The notes below the pieces were generated by a model. That model was not told the origin of the DNA and did no database searches. It saw nothing but the letters and a program-made list of their open reading frames with translations. The position numbers and the translations under genes are program-made. Positions 9,128 through 17,669 of a stretch of 64,000 nucleotides of DNA are shown here, in pieces. The stretch lies in contig VFGY01000025.1 of NCBI GenBank assembly GCA_009392195.1, positions 34,139 to 98,138 of the forward strand, given 5' to 3'. This stretch comes from SAR202 cluster bacterium. Lineage in GTDB: Bacteria; Chloroflexota; Dehalococcoidia; Lucifugimonadales; OSU-TB39. Within the stretch, counting starts at the first letter, position 1. Every line of letters starts with the position of its first letter.

Positions 9128-10528
9128 ATGAATAGCAAAATACTGCTTATAGATGATTACCATATCGACAAAAGAACAGGGCTTAATAGAATCATAAATC
9201 CAGGGGCCAAAGTTGAACACCCAGTGCTGGTGGCTGACCAACCATGGGAAGCCATAAACCAAATGGGGGGAACAGTCACTAAAGAAGAGTCTTTATATCG
9301 CATGTGGTACGACAGTTGGGTACATAACACTCAACACAATGGATATTCTAGCTTGTACGCAGAAAGCGATGATGGAATAAATTGGATTAAACCTAACTTA
9401 AAAAAATACAAGGATTTTAATGGAAATATAAATAATAACATCTATTTGAACAGAATATCTTTAAGAGAAAATACGATTTCACCGCCACCCGATGTGGAAC
9501 AGGACCATAACAAAAACATCTTATATACACCACATTTAGGCAAAGGTAAAACATATACAATGATTGCATACGAATATGGCCGTACAGCTTATGGACCATA
9601 TGACGGCTATTATCTTGCTTATTCTGACGATGGAATCAACTGGACAGATGGTCCAATAGAACCAGTGATACCTGGACATGCAGATGTAGGGTGGTTTATG
9701 TATGATGGGCAAGATAAAAAATTTAGAGGCATAGTTAAACAATATCTGAACATAAGAGGCTATAGCAGGCGGTCTGTGTTATGGACTGAAAGTAAGGATG
9801 GTTTAGTGTGGACATTACCAAAACCTGCCGTAATACCTGATGAAATTGACGATTCATGGGGTAAGGGAGATCCAAACAGATTCAGCCAATTCTATGGTAT
9901 GCCAATATTTAGATATGACTCAATTATATTAGGATTCTTAGAAAATTTTAGGACAACGGATGGGCATATTTCTAGAGATGGATTTACATTCCCAGAACTA
10001 GTATCAAGCCGTGACGGTAAAGTATGGCAAAGAGTTGGAGACAGGTCTCCAATAATAGAACGCGGAGATCCAGGAGAATGGGATTGGGGCAGCGTTACCA
10101 TAGGTAATTCCGTAATTGTAGAAAAAAATGAAATAAAGGCATATTACACTGGTAGAAACGACACACATGCCCACACAACAATAAAAGAAGAAGCAATTAC
10201 TGGGTCCATAGGATTAGCAACATGGCAAATTGACCGTATGGTTGGTTTAAAAAGTACAACTGATGGAACCTTACACATCAATAATATATCTGCTCTTAAA
10301 AACCTGCATATAAATGCTGATGCAAGACATGGCGCTATACGGGTCGAACTATCATCTGCTGGAACCGTTATATCCGGCTTTGAACTTGACAACTGTTTAG
10401 AAATTAAAGGTGATTCCACTGACCATCTAGTTCAATGGTCCAGATCTCCTACAACGGTTCTTAAAAAAGTCGATATGAAGATAGTTTTCAAAAATGAAAC
10501 AGAGATTTTCTCTTTATGGTGGACATGA
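9128..10528 (+). CDS. Asp-box beta-propeller protein, glycoside hydrolase 32/43-like
   Basis: 466 residues, no signal peptide, so probably cytosolic. Four copies of an S-x-D-x-G-x-x-W Asp-box-type motif are visible: SDDGINW at residues 80 and 166, SKDGLVW at 222 and SRDGKVW at 294. The spacing is what a beta-propeller blade repeat gives. HPVLVADQPWE and RMWYDSWV near the start resemble the blade-I region of GH32/GH43/GH130-like proteins. I cannot identify the catalytic acids with confidence. The C-terminal 100 residues look like a beta-sandwich (GAIRVELSS and following), as in GH32. A sialidase-like or sugar-hydrolase role is likely but unproven. The Shine-Dalgarno AAAGGTGA overlaps the MFS stop. 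Confidence 0.7.
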   Translation: MNSKILLIDDYHIDKRTGLNRIINPGAKVEHPVLVADQPWEAINQMGGTVTKEESLYRMWYDSWVHNTQHNGYSSLYAESDDGINWIKPNLKKYKDFNGNINNNIYLNRISLRENTISPPPDVEQDHNKNILYTPHLGKGKTYTMIAYEYGRTAYGPYDGYYLAYSDDGINWTDGPIEPVIPGHADVGWFMYDGQDKKFRGIVKQYLNIRGYSRRSVLWTESKDGLVWTLPKPAVIPDEIDDSWGKGDPNRFSQFYGMPIFRYDSIILGFLENFRTTDGHISRDGFTFPELVSSRDGKVWQRVGDRSPIIERGDPGEWDWGSVTIGNSVIVEKNEIKAYYTGRNDTHAHTTIKEEAITGSIGLATWQIDRMVGLKSTTDGTLHINNISALKNLHINADARHGAIRVELSSAGTVISGFELDNCLEIKGDSTDHLVQWSRSPTTVLKKVDMKIVFKNETEIFSLWWT

Positions 10529-10595
10529 CAAGTCAACCTTGTAAATTTATGAATATGCAAATATATTTAATTTAGAATCAAAAAGGAATAATTGA

Positions 10596-11015
10596 ATGGA
10601 TAAAGTAACTGCAACTGCATTAAATGATTTAAAACATCAAATCACAACATCCACCTCTAAATTTATAGCAGATAAATCATACACCGAGATAAAGGCGGAT
10701 GGCCCAAATCCTATGGAATTACTATTGGCAGCTCTTGCTACCTGAGTATCAATGACTATTCTCCTGTATTGTCGGAGAAAAAATTGGGATTTAATCGGAA
10801 TTTCAGTAACATGTATTCTAGATGAAAATCATGCTCGTATTTTAAATAAAACTGAACAAGAACAAACGGCTATTGGCACTATATCGGTTACAATAAATTT
10901 AAAATCTAATCTGGGTCCAGATCAAATATCCAAAATCGAAAATATATCAGCAAAGTGTCCAGTGCACAAAGCTCTAGAACGAAGCTATGATATAAGCCAT
11001 AAGATTGAATCATAA
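10596..11015 (+). CDS. OsmC/Ohr-family selenoprotein with Sec50 at the catalytic cysteine
   Basis: ORF calling gives only an 87-residue fragment from 10752. In the same frame an ATG at 10596, with AAGGA 8 bases before it, opens a 139-residue protein interrupted once by TGA at 10743-10745. Around it reads ADGPNPMELLLAALAT-U-VSMTILLY. OsmC-family proteins have P-x-E-LL-x-ALA(A/T)-C-x-SMT at this place, so U50 replaces the peroxide-reactive Cys. The second family Cys is kept as C121 in SAKCPVHKALE. The family reduces organic peroxides or H2O2 with thiol partners. Length and both flanks are intact, which argues against a dead gene. A hairpin follows the TGA, and selD and selA are nearby. Function is inferred from family; the recoding is strongly supported. 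Confidence 0.9.
10759..10779 (+). promoter_or_regulatory. Candidate bacterial SECIS hairpin of the OsmC-like gene
   Basis: Stem TTCTCC/GGAGAA (6 perfect pairs) closes a 9-base loop TGTATTGTC. The stem starts 14 bases and the loop 20 bases after TGA, within the known bacterial range. G is at loop position 2, as in the selD hairpin. SelB binding is inferred. Confidence 0.72.
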
Positions 11016-11027
11016 AATCTAAATCGA

Positions 11028-11528
11028 TTAGCCAGATTCATTAAAAGATGTCCAATCTTCCAATATTTCATCATCATGGGGAAATGGCATATCAGGCAAG
11101 GAGTCAGGACTAAAATACCCTATATCTAACACCTCATGATTCGGCTCTAGACTTCCTCCCAACACTTCCGCCCCATATGCTAAAAGTACCAATGGTCTTA
11201 AAGCACTTGAATACACTCCAATCAAAAAGTTTATTTTAATATCAATGCCTGTTTCCTCTTTCACTTCTCTAAGAGCAGCAGATTCAACCGACTCTCCTTT
11301 ATCAACATATCCCGAAGGAAAACTCCATTTACCCAATGCAGGTTCTATCGCACGTTTCACTAACAACAATTGCTTAGAATTAGATACGAGAACTACTACA
11401 GCTAACTTAGGATCTTCAAATATATATTTGTCGCAAGTATTGCAATAATGTTTATCAACCAAATTTAATTTTTTTACTTCAAGGATAGTACCGCACCAAT
11501 GACAATACCTTCGATTAACATCTATCAT
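11028..11528 (-). CDS. Nudix hydrolase with N-terminal zinc ribbon
   Basis: 166 residues. The N-terminus has two CxxC pairs (CHWC near residue 9 and CNTC near residue 29) forming a zinc ribbon like that of NudC-type proteins. The Nudix box follows at about residues 73-95: G-YVDKG-E-SVESAAL-REVKEETG, with all invariant Gly, Glu, Arg and EExG residues present. Such enzymes cleave nucleoside diphosphates linked to another group, such as ADP-ribose or NADH; the substrate here is not predictable. It converges on the OsmC-like gene, 12 bases apart. Confidence 0.88.
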   Translation of the reverse strand: MIDVNRRYCHWCGTILEVKKLNLVDKHYCNTCDKYIFEDPKLAVVVLVSNSKQLLLVKRAIEPALGKWSFPSGYVDKGESVESAALREVKEETGIDIKINFLIGVYSSALRPLVLLAYGAEVLGGSLEPNHEVLDIGYFSPDSLPDMPFPHDDEILEDWTSFNESG

Positions 11529-11605
11529 TTGTTTATACGTCCTAATTAGAGGCTAATTTAAATATCGAATTCTTTGTTTATCAAGTCTCTCATAGAGAAG
11601 TTTAA

Positions 11606-11635
11606 TTGACTACACTAATACACCGAACATATAAT
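11606..11635 (+). promoter_or_regulatory. Sigma70-type promoter before the third HpcH aldolase gene
   Basis: TTGACT (-35, 11606-11611), an 18-base spacer, then a perfect TATAAT (-10, 11630-11635). It lies about 48 bases upstream of the ATG at 11683. One of the best promoter matches in the window. Confidence 0.65.
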
Positions 11636-11682
11636 TTCGTCATCTTGAATCACAATTAATGCTTAGGAAGGCAAACTATTAA

Positions 11683-12435
11683 ATGAATATAAGACAAAAC
11701 AAAATCAAACATAAATTATCCAATGGGGAAATTGCTACAGCGGTAATGACTCCAATGCCAATCACAGCTGATTTAATCGAATACATGGGTCCATATGGAT
11801 TTGATGGAGTTTGGATAGAAACAGAACATGCCGCTATTGATTTTGCTGAGATTCCAGACATGACTAGAGCGGCTGATTTATGGAATATGACATCTATTGT
11901 TAGACTTAATTTAAACCTACCTGGAGTAATATATAGAACTTTAGACGTGGGAGCGCAAGCGATCGTTATGCCCCACGTTGATACCAAATTACAAGCAGAG
12001 GAAGTAGTAAAAGGAGCCAAATTTCATCCATTAGGAGCGAGAGGCAACTACACTAGTCGACAAGGCATAGGCGTGGAAAATTTCGCACAAAAAGCCAATG
12101 ACGAAACCATGATTGTCGTTTTAATTGAAGATATAGTAGCAGTCAATAACTTAAATGAAATATTAGAAGTAGACCATATTGACGTATTTTACGTCGCTCC
12201 CGGAGACCTTGCACAAAGTATGGGATTACTAGGTCAAGCGAATCATCCTGAAGTACTAAAAACAGTTGATAACGCACTCATCCAAATCCAAGATGCCGGC
12301 AGGATAGCTGGTACGTTGGTAAACGACAACAACGTTGAATCTTATCTGGAGAAAGGTGTGAAATTCGTAACCACTTCAATAGCTCCTTGGCTTGAAAAAG
12401 GAGCCAAAGATTTCTTAGAAGCGTGTAATAAATAA
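11683..12435 (+). CDS. HpcH/HpaI aldolase family protein
   Basis: 250 residues, full family length. Conserved points are VWIETEHAAIDFAEIPD (His region), IVMPHVDTKLQAEEVVKG with HPLGARGNYTSRQG, a VVLIEDIVAVNNLNEIL metal-Glu segment, and IDVFYVAPGDLAQSMG. It should cleave or form a carbon-carbon bond next to a pyruvate enolate with a divalent metal. It differs clearly from the copy at 2561 (different linkers, VAPGDLAQ in place of IGPSDLAL), so it is a diverged paralogue and not a recent duplicate. It has its own promoter; an AGGAAGG ribosome site precedes the ATG. The cca gene follows after 14 bases. Confidence 0.88.
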   Translation: MNIRQNKIKHKLSNGEIATAVMTPMPITADLIEYMGPYGFDGVWIETEHAAIDFAEIPDMTRAADLWNMTSIVRLNLNLPGVIYRTLDVGAQAIVMPHVDTKLQAEEVVKGAKFHPLGARGNYTSRQGIGVENFAQKANDETMIVVLIEDIVAVNNLNEILEVDHIDVFYVAPGDLAQSMGLLGQANHPEVLKTVDNALIQIQDAGRIAGTLVNDNNVESYLEKGVKFVTTSIAPWLEKGAKDFLEACNK

Positions 12436-12449
12436 CTGTTTAGTGTGAT

Positions 12450-13709
12450 TTGGTTAATATCTTGTCTAAATCAAAATACATATCGCAAAATATAAAAGAT
12501 AAATTTTCTCAGACTGATACAACTGTCTTAGATAAAATTATAAATATTACATCTCAAAAAAACATTAAGTGCTATTTGGTTGGAGGCGCCGTTAGAGATA
12601 TTATCCTAGGCGAAAGACCCAAGGACCTCGACTTCGTAGTAGAAAAAGAAGGCGAGACCATATCAAGCGAAATTGCTTTAGCAATTAATGGAGAAGTTTT
12701 AAACAATTCAGAATTTGGAACTTCAAAGTTATCTGTAAAAAAATCTATATACGACATAGCAAATTCGCGCAGTGAATTTTATGCTCATCCTGGGGCACTA
12801 CCTAAAGTCACAAAAAATTCAATTGACAAAGATCTATGGAGGAGAGACTTTTCAATTAATGCTATCGCTTTTGAATTAACCGATAATAAATATTGGCAAA
12901 TTCTCGACCCAACTGGGGGCGTAGCTGATATATCAAATGGAACAATCAGAGTCCTTCACGATAAAAGTTTTGTAGATGACCCAACACGTATATTTCGTGC
13001 AGTAAAATACTCAATAAGGTTTGGATTTTCAATCAATGAAAAAACTAAAAGACTAATTGGAAACAGTATAAAATCCAACCATATCAACAAAGTTAGCGGG
13101 AACCGTATTTTATCTGAAATATCTCAAATATTAGAAGAAGACAACATTAAATCAAACATTCAATTACTTTCTTCATTAGGTGCATTTTCTTCTATCCATC
13201 CTAATTTCAAAATAGAGGAAGCACTTTTTGACAAATTAAATCAACTTAATCAGTCTGATAAACAAGATAAATCAATGTTACTATCCTTGCTTTTTTCTGA
13301 TATCAAATCTGAAAACATAGATGAAATTTGTCAAAGATTGGATATAAACAGGAAAACTTCTCAAATCCTACATGATATCCAAACAATTAAACAAAATATA
13401 AATGCTTTGTCCAAAAATACAATTATAAACAGTGAATTAATGATGTTACTAGATAAATTGAACATACAAGCTCTATCCTCTATGCAACTAATCAGCAAAA
13501 ACGAAACGCTGGGTAAAAATTTATCTAATTTCATTGACAACCTACGTTTTATTGAACCCAAAATAACACCAAATGAAATAATTTCTATAGGCGTCCCTCC
13601 TGGTCCACAGATTGGAAACCTGTTAACTGATATCAGATTCGCAGTGGCAGATGGAATTCTAAAAACACTAGACGACGAAAAGCGTTTTGTTGTAAATAAA
13701 ATGAAATAG
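12450..13709 (+). CDS. cca: CCA tRNA nucleotidyltransferase / poly(A) polymerase family
   Basis: 419 residues, class II nucleotidyltransferase. The head domain has CYLVGGAVRDIILGE and the metal-binding DLDF near residues 60-63, then RRDFSINAIAFEL and DPTRIFRAVKYSIRFGF, the nucleotide-selecting region. The C-terminal half is helical and poorly conserved. It adds or repairs the 3' CCA of tRNAs. Two of the three tRNAs in this window lack an encoded CCA, so they need this enzyme. The TTG start is uncertain because no good ribosome site is seen; another TTG lies four codons further on. A bacterial poly(A) polymerase role cannot be excluded. Confidence 0.85.
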   Translation: MVNILSKSKYISQNIKDKFSQTDTTVLDKIINITSQKNIKCYLVGGAVRDIILGERPKDLDFVVEKEGETISSEIALAINGEVLNNSEFGTSKLSVKKSIYDIANSRSEFYAHPGALPKVTKNSIDKDLWRRDFSINAIAFELTDNKYWQILDPTGGVADISNGTIRVLHDKSFVDDPTRIFRAVKYSIRFGFSINEKTKRLIGNSIKSNHINKVSGNRILSEISQILEEDNIKSNIQLLSSLGAFSSIHPNFKIEEALFDKLNQLNQSDKQDKSMLLSLLFSDIKSENIDEICQRLDINRKTSQILHDIQTIKQNINALSKNTIINSELMMLLDKLNIQALSSMQLISKNETLGKNLSNFIDNLRFIEPKITPNEIISIGVPPGPQIGNLLTDIRFAVADGILKTLDDEKRFVVNKMK

Positions 13710-13737
13710 CTTTTAATTACCTGTTACAGACCTACTT

Positions 13738-15162
13738 TTACCCGCTAGATGGGCCAGAAGTATTTCCGCGTACTGTCATTGATATTGGATCCAGTATTTG
13801 ATTTAAGTCAGCCTCTGGAATATCTGTTTTTAACATGGCTACTTCCATAATGGTCTTTCCAGTTTGTTGAGCTTCTTTAGCTATTAATGCTGCAGCATCA
13901 TAACCAATGTGAGGCACTAGAGTTGTAGCTATGGCTAATCCATTCTTAACCATGTCTGGACCTTTGGAAGTAGAAGTTATTCCACTTATGCACTGCGAGG
14001 CAAAGTTACCAGATACAGAAGACAAAATATCAATAGATTCCAATAAATTGTATCCAGCAATAGGCATCATCACGTTTATTTCAAAATTCCCCGATTGGCC
14101 CGCTATAACAATTGTCTGATCGTTACCAATTACCTGTGCCGCTACTTGGCAAACCGACTCTGGTATTACAGGGTTAACTTTACCGGGCATTATAGAACTA
14201 CCTGGCTGTACAGCTGGCAATTCTATTTCTCCTATTCCAGCTCTCGGCCCAGATCCCAACCATCGAATATCATTAGCAATTTTCATCAAACTAACCGCCA
14301 AAGTTTTTAAAGAACCACTACACTCCACTAAAGCATCGAGTGTACTTTGAGCCTGAAAATGATTATCAGTTTCTTTTATATTTATTGACAAAGAATCGCT
14401 CATAACTCCACATACTTTACTTGCAAAATCTAAATGTGTATTAACACCAGTACCTACAGCAGTACCACCAAGAGCTACTTCTGAAATTCCCAGAGATGAC
14501 TGGTTGATTCTTTCAATAGATTTATTTATTTGGCCAACGAACCCTTCAAATGTCTGGCCAAGAGTTATTGGAGTTGCATCTTGTAAATGAGTCCTACCAG
14601 TTTTTACTACACTCATAAATTCAATTGATTTTTTACTCAATTCATTTCTCAAAATCTCTAATGAAGGAATTAATTGTGTTTTTATCCCCAATAAAGCAGA
14701 TACATGTATAGCCGTGGGAATAACATCATTTGATGATTGCCCCATATTGACGTGATCATTAGGATGCACAGGAATTTTGCTTCCAATAGTACCTCCCAAT
14801 ATTTCAATAGCACGGTTGGATATTACTTCATTAGCATTCATATTAGTCGAAGTCCCAGAACCGGTTTGAAATATATCAACAACAAACTGACCATCAAATT
14901 TGCCATCTGAAACTTCTTGGGCAGCAGAGATTATCGAAGAAGCAATTTCTTCATTTATTAGACCTAATTCACAATTAACCTTTGCGGCTGCACCCTTAAT
15001 AAGTGCAATTGCCTTTATAAAATTCCTAGGAAATCTCAGGGTGCTTATAGGGAAATTTTCTACTGCTCTCATTGTTTGAGCACCATAATATGCATCATGG
15101 GGCACATTAAACTCCCCCATGGAATCTTTTTCAATTCTAAACGACTTATTCGAACTCATCAT
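13738..15162 (-). CDS. fumC: Class II fumarate hydratase
   Basis: 474 residues, the normal length for FumC. It hydrates fumarate to malate in the citric acid cycle without an iron-sulfur cluster. Diagnostic segments are TGSGTSTNMNANEVISNRA, HPNDHVNMGQSSND, GRTHLQDATPITLGQ and the signature loop GSSIMPGKVNPVIPE with the catalytic Ser. GSSxMPxKxNP is shared with argininosuccinate lyase and aspartase, but the combination with HPNDHVNMGQSSND and TGSGTSTNMN indicates fumarase (aspartase is the main alternative). Two ATGs open the frame; AGGAG is 3 bases from the first (15162) and 6 from the second (15159), so the second may be the true start. Confidence 0.92.
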   Translation of the reverse strand: MMSSNKSFRIEKDSMGEFNVPHDAYYGAQTMRAVENFPISTLRFPRNFIKAIALIKGAAAKVNCELGLINEEIASSIISAAQEVSDGKFDGQFVVDIFQTGSGTSTNMNANEVISNRAIEILGGTIGSKIPVHPNDHVNMGQSSNDVIPTAIHVSALLGIKTQLIPSLEILRNELSKKSIEFMSVVKTGRTHLQDATPITLGQTFEGFVGQINKSIERINQSSLGISEVALGGTAVGTGVNTHLDFASKVCGVMSDSLSINIKETDNHFQAQSTLDALVECSGSLKTLAVSLMKIANDIRWLGSGPRAGIGEIELPAVQPGSSIMPGKVNPVIPESVCQVAAQVIGNDQTIVIAGQSGNFEINVMMPIAGYNLLESIDILSSVSGNFASQCISGITSTSKGPDMVKNGLAIATTLVPHIGYDAAALIAKEAQQTGKTIMEVAMLKTDIPEADLNQILDPISMTVRGNTSGPSSG

Positions 15163-15377
15163 AATCTCCTAAAACTGACATTTATAACCTTAATATCTGA
15201 TATAAATTATTTTATTTATTGATTCTAATTTAAATAATAACTTAAATTCATCACTGACCCAAATTAAAATCAAAATCGAATATTGTTATATGTAGCATTT
15301 ATCAACCTTCACCTGATAACATTTTATTGTTAAACATTTCGCAAAAATAAAATAATTTATTAAGAGTACAAATTGTA

Positions 15378-16406
15378 ATGAGAACAATAGATTTTAGAAG
15401 CGACACACAAACTTTACCTAGCCCTAACATGCTAAAAGCAATACAAATAGCAAAACTAGGTGATGATGTCACACATGAAGATCCTACAGTAAATGACCTC
15501 GAAAAATTCGGAGCAGAATTGCTTGGCAAAGAATCTTCTGTGTTGGTATCAAGTGGTACCATGGGCAATCTAATTGGCGTCCTCATACATTGCAATAGAG
15601 GAGAAGAAGTGATTGCAGGAGCACTATCACATATCTGTAGAGGGGAAGCTGGAGGTATTTCTGTATTAGGTGGGGTAGCAATACAACCAATAAATACTGC
15701 TCCTGATGGTTCTTTGGCTATTGAAGATATCGAAGCTGCAATAAAACCAGATGACTATCACTTCCCAATTACTAAATTAATAAGTGTAGAAAATACACAC
15801 AACGCGACTGGCGGAAAACCATTGACGGCATCTTACATGAATAAAGTACGATTATTAGCACAAAAACATAGCCTTAAAATACATGTTGATGGGGCAAGGC
15901 TATTTAATGCAGCGATAGCACTTGAGACTCCAGTTAAAGAATTGGTACAAGACGCCGAAACAGTATCAATCTGTCTTTCAAAAGGACTAAGTGCTCCGGT
16001 AGGATCACTTTTATGTGGGTCTGAAGAAGATATCGCAAAAGCTAGAAGAATAAGAAAAATGTTAGGTGGAGGTATGCGACAAGCAGGAATTATTGCCGCT
16101 GCTGGTAAAATTGCTTTAACTGAAATGGTAGAAAGACTAGCAGAAGACCATAGTAATGCCCGTAAATTAGCTTTAGGCCTAGCTGAAATAAATGGCATAG
16201 AAATTCAACCAGAAGAACTTCCAACAAATTTAGTGTTTTTCAAAGTTCCTGAAGGTCGTTCCAAAGAATTTGCAACTAAATTAGGGCAAAAAGGTATCAA
16301 AGTAGGGGAAAGAGAAGATTCGAGGTGGAGACTAGTAACCCATTACGGTATTACGTCCGACGATATTGATTATTCTCTGGAAGTTATTAATAACGTATTC
16401 AGTTAA
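15378..16406 (+). CDS. ltaE: Low-specificity L-threonine aldolase
   Basis: 342 residues, PLP-dependent fold type I. It starts with the family's DFRSDTQTLPS, then GDDVTHEDPTVNDLE, SSGTMGNL, HIxRGEAGG, the ENTHNATGGKPL segment and HVDGARLFNAA. The PLP lysine is in CLSKGLSAPVGS. It splits threonine or allo-threonine into glycine and acetaldehyde. Acetaldehyde could feed the alcohol dehydrogenase at 1205, but they are not linked genetically. An MFS gene follows after 34 bases on the same strand. Confidence 0.93.
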   Translation: MRTIDFRSDTQTLPSPNMLKAIQIAKLGDDVTHEDPTVNDLEKFGAELLGKESSVLVSSGTMGNLIGVLIHCNRGEEVIAGALSHICRGEAGGISVLGGVAIQPINTAPDGSLAIEDIEAAIKPDDYHFPITKLISVENTHNATGGKPLTASYMNKVRLLAQKHSLKIHVDGARLFNAAIALETPVKELVQDAETVSICLSKGLSAPVGSLLCGSEEDIAKARRIRKMLGGGMRQAGIIAAAGKIALTEMVERLAEDHSNARKLALGLAEINGIEIQPEELPTNLVFFKVPEGRSKEFATKLGQKGIKVGEREDSRWRLVTHYGITSDDIDYSLEVINNVFS

Positions 16407-16440
16407 TTTTCTTCTACGATAACAAATCAAGGCCAACATA

Positions 16441-17667
16441 ATGCGTATTCTCATATCAAATCCTAAGTTTAGGCTTGTGTGGATTTCATGGCTGCTAGGT
16501 ACCTTAATTGGAAATGCAGTCCAAATGACTCAAAGTTGGCTTGCACTAGATTTAACCAACTCAGCTTTCTGGGTTGGCACACTAGCTGGATTCACTGGTA
16601 TTGCATTCATAATATTCTGTACTTTTGGAGGAGTATTAGCTGATAAATTCAAGCGGCTGAAAATTTTATTATTTGGATACACCGCAGTATCTATACTCTT
16701 CTTTTTTATGGCGCTGTTAATTTCTTTAGAATTAATGTCAATTACCATTCTAATTATCCTTTCAATAGTGATGGCATCTTTAGAAGCACTAAAACTACCT
16801 TCATATCTATCTGTAATCGCCGATCTAGTTGATAAAAAATCATTACTAAATGCTAACGCTAGCAATTTTATAGCTATCGGTACTTCGGGTATAATAGGAC
16901 CTGTAATCGCAGGGCAACTAATAAAGTATTTCGGTATGGACTATGTATATTACTTCGGATCTTTAGTTTATATCTTAATTAGCATCGCATTAGCCCATCT
17001 TGCATTTAATTACACCCCTCCAAAAGTGTCGAGCAAAGAAAGTGTGTTTGAAGCAATAAAGAACGGGGTTTTATATTTAAAAAACGAAAAATTGCTACGA
17101 TTATTAATTGGAATGATGATTTTGAGCGAAACACTTGGTTGGACCCATATGCCTATGATTTCAGTTATAGCAAGGGATTTCCTTGGCATGAAATCACAAG
17201 GACTCGGAAATTTATTGGGATTTGGATTTGGCGGGATGTTAATCAGCACTAGCATAATCTCAATTACCGGCATAAAAATACGTCCTGACATATTCGCTAC
17301 TATTGGTTTTATTATTTTTGCAACTTGTTTATCTGTTTTTGCAATTAACACACAGACTTGGCTAAGCTTTTTATTATTATCATGCGGTTATGGATTCTAC
17401 GTTATATTTGAAACAGTGACTCATACAACTATCCAATCAACTGTCCCAAATGATATGAGAGGGAGAATCGTAAGCATACAAACTACCACATGGGGATTAT
17501 CTGCATTCGGAGGATTTCCCTTAGGTATAATCTCAAACCAAATAGGCGCTAACTATGCCATAGCTTCAAGCAATGTTTTGTTAATTATTTCAGGCTTAAT
17601 ATTAGGTGTTATTGTCATAAAGTCAGGAAGATTAAAAAAATTGGCTATAGATGAATCAAAGAATTGA
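16441..17667 (+). CDS. MFS transporter (drug/permease type)
   Basis: 408 residues with about 12 hydrophobic helices. An MFS loop motif, GGVLADKFKRLK, follows helix 2, and the C-terminal half carries NDMRGRIVSIQTTTWG, typical of the MFS_3/enterobactin-exporter-like group that includes EntS. Such proteins export small molecules by proton antiport. It could be cotranscribed with the threonine aldolase gene. It converges on rarA with only 2 bases between the stop codons, so no terminator fits between them. Confidence 0.85.
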   Translation: MRILISNPKFRLVWISWLLGTLIGNAVQMTQSWLALDLTNSAFWVGTLAGFTGIAFIIFCTFGGVLADKFKRLKILLFGYTAVSILFFFMALLISLELMSITILIILSIVMASLEALKLPSYLSVIADLVDKKSLLNANASNFIAIGTSGIIGPVIAGQLIKYFGMDYVYYFGSLVYILISIALAHLAFNYTPPKVSSKESVFEAIKNGVLYLKNEKLLRLLIGMMILSETLGWTHMPMISVIARDFLGMKSQGLGNLLGFGFGGMLISTSIISITGIKIRPDIFATIGFIIFATCLSVFAINTQTWLSFLLLSCGYGFYVIFETVTHTTIQSTVPNDMRGRIVSIQTTTWGLSAFGGFPLGIISNQIGANYAIASSNVLLIISGLILGVIVIKSGRLKKLAIDESKN

Positions 17668-17669
17668 TT

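Noticed and set aside
10596..10751. Nonsense-mutated or decayed OsmC pseudogene
   Set aside because: Only one stop in 140 codons, placed exactly on the catalytic Cys column, with intact flanks, a good ribosome site and a SECIS-like hairpin; selA and selD are present.
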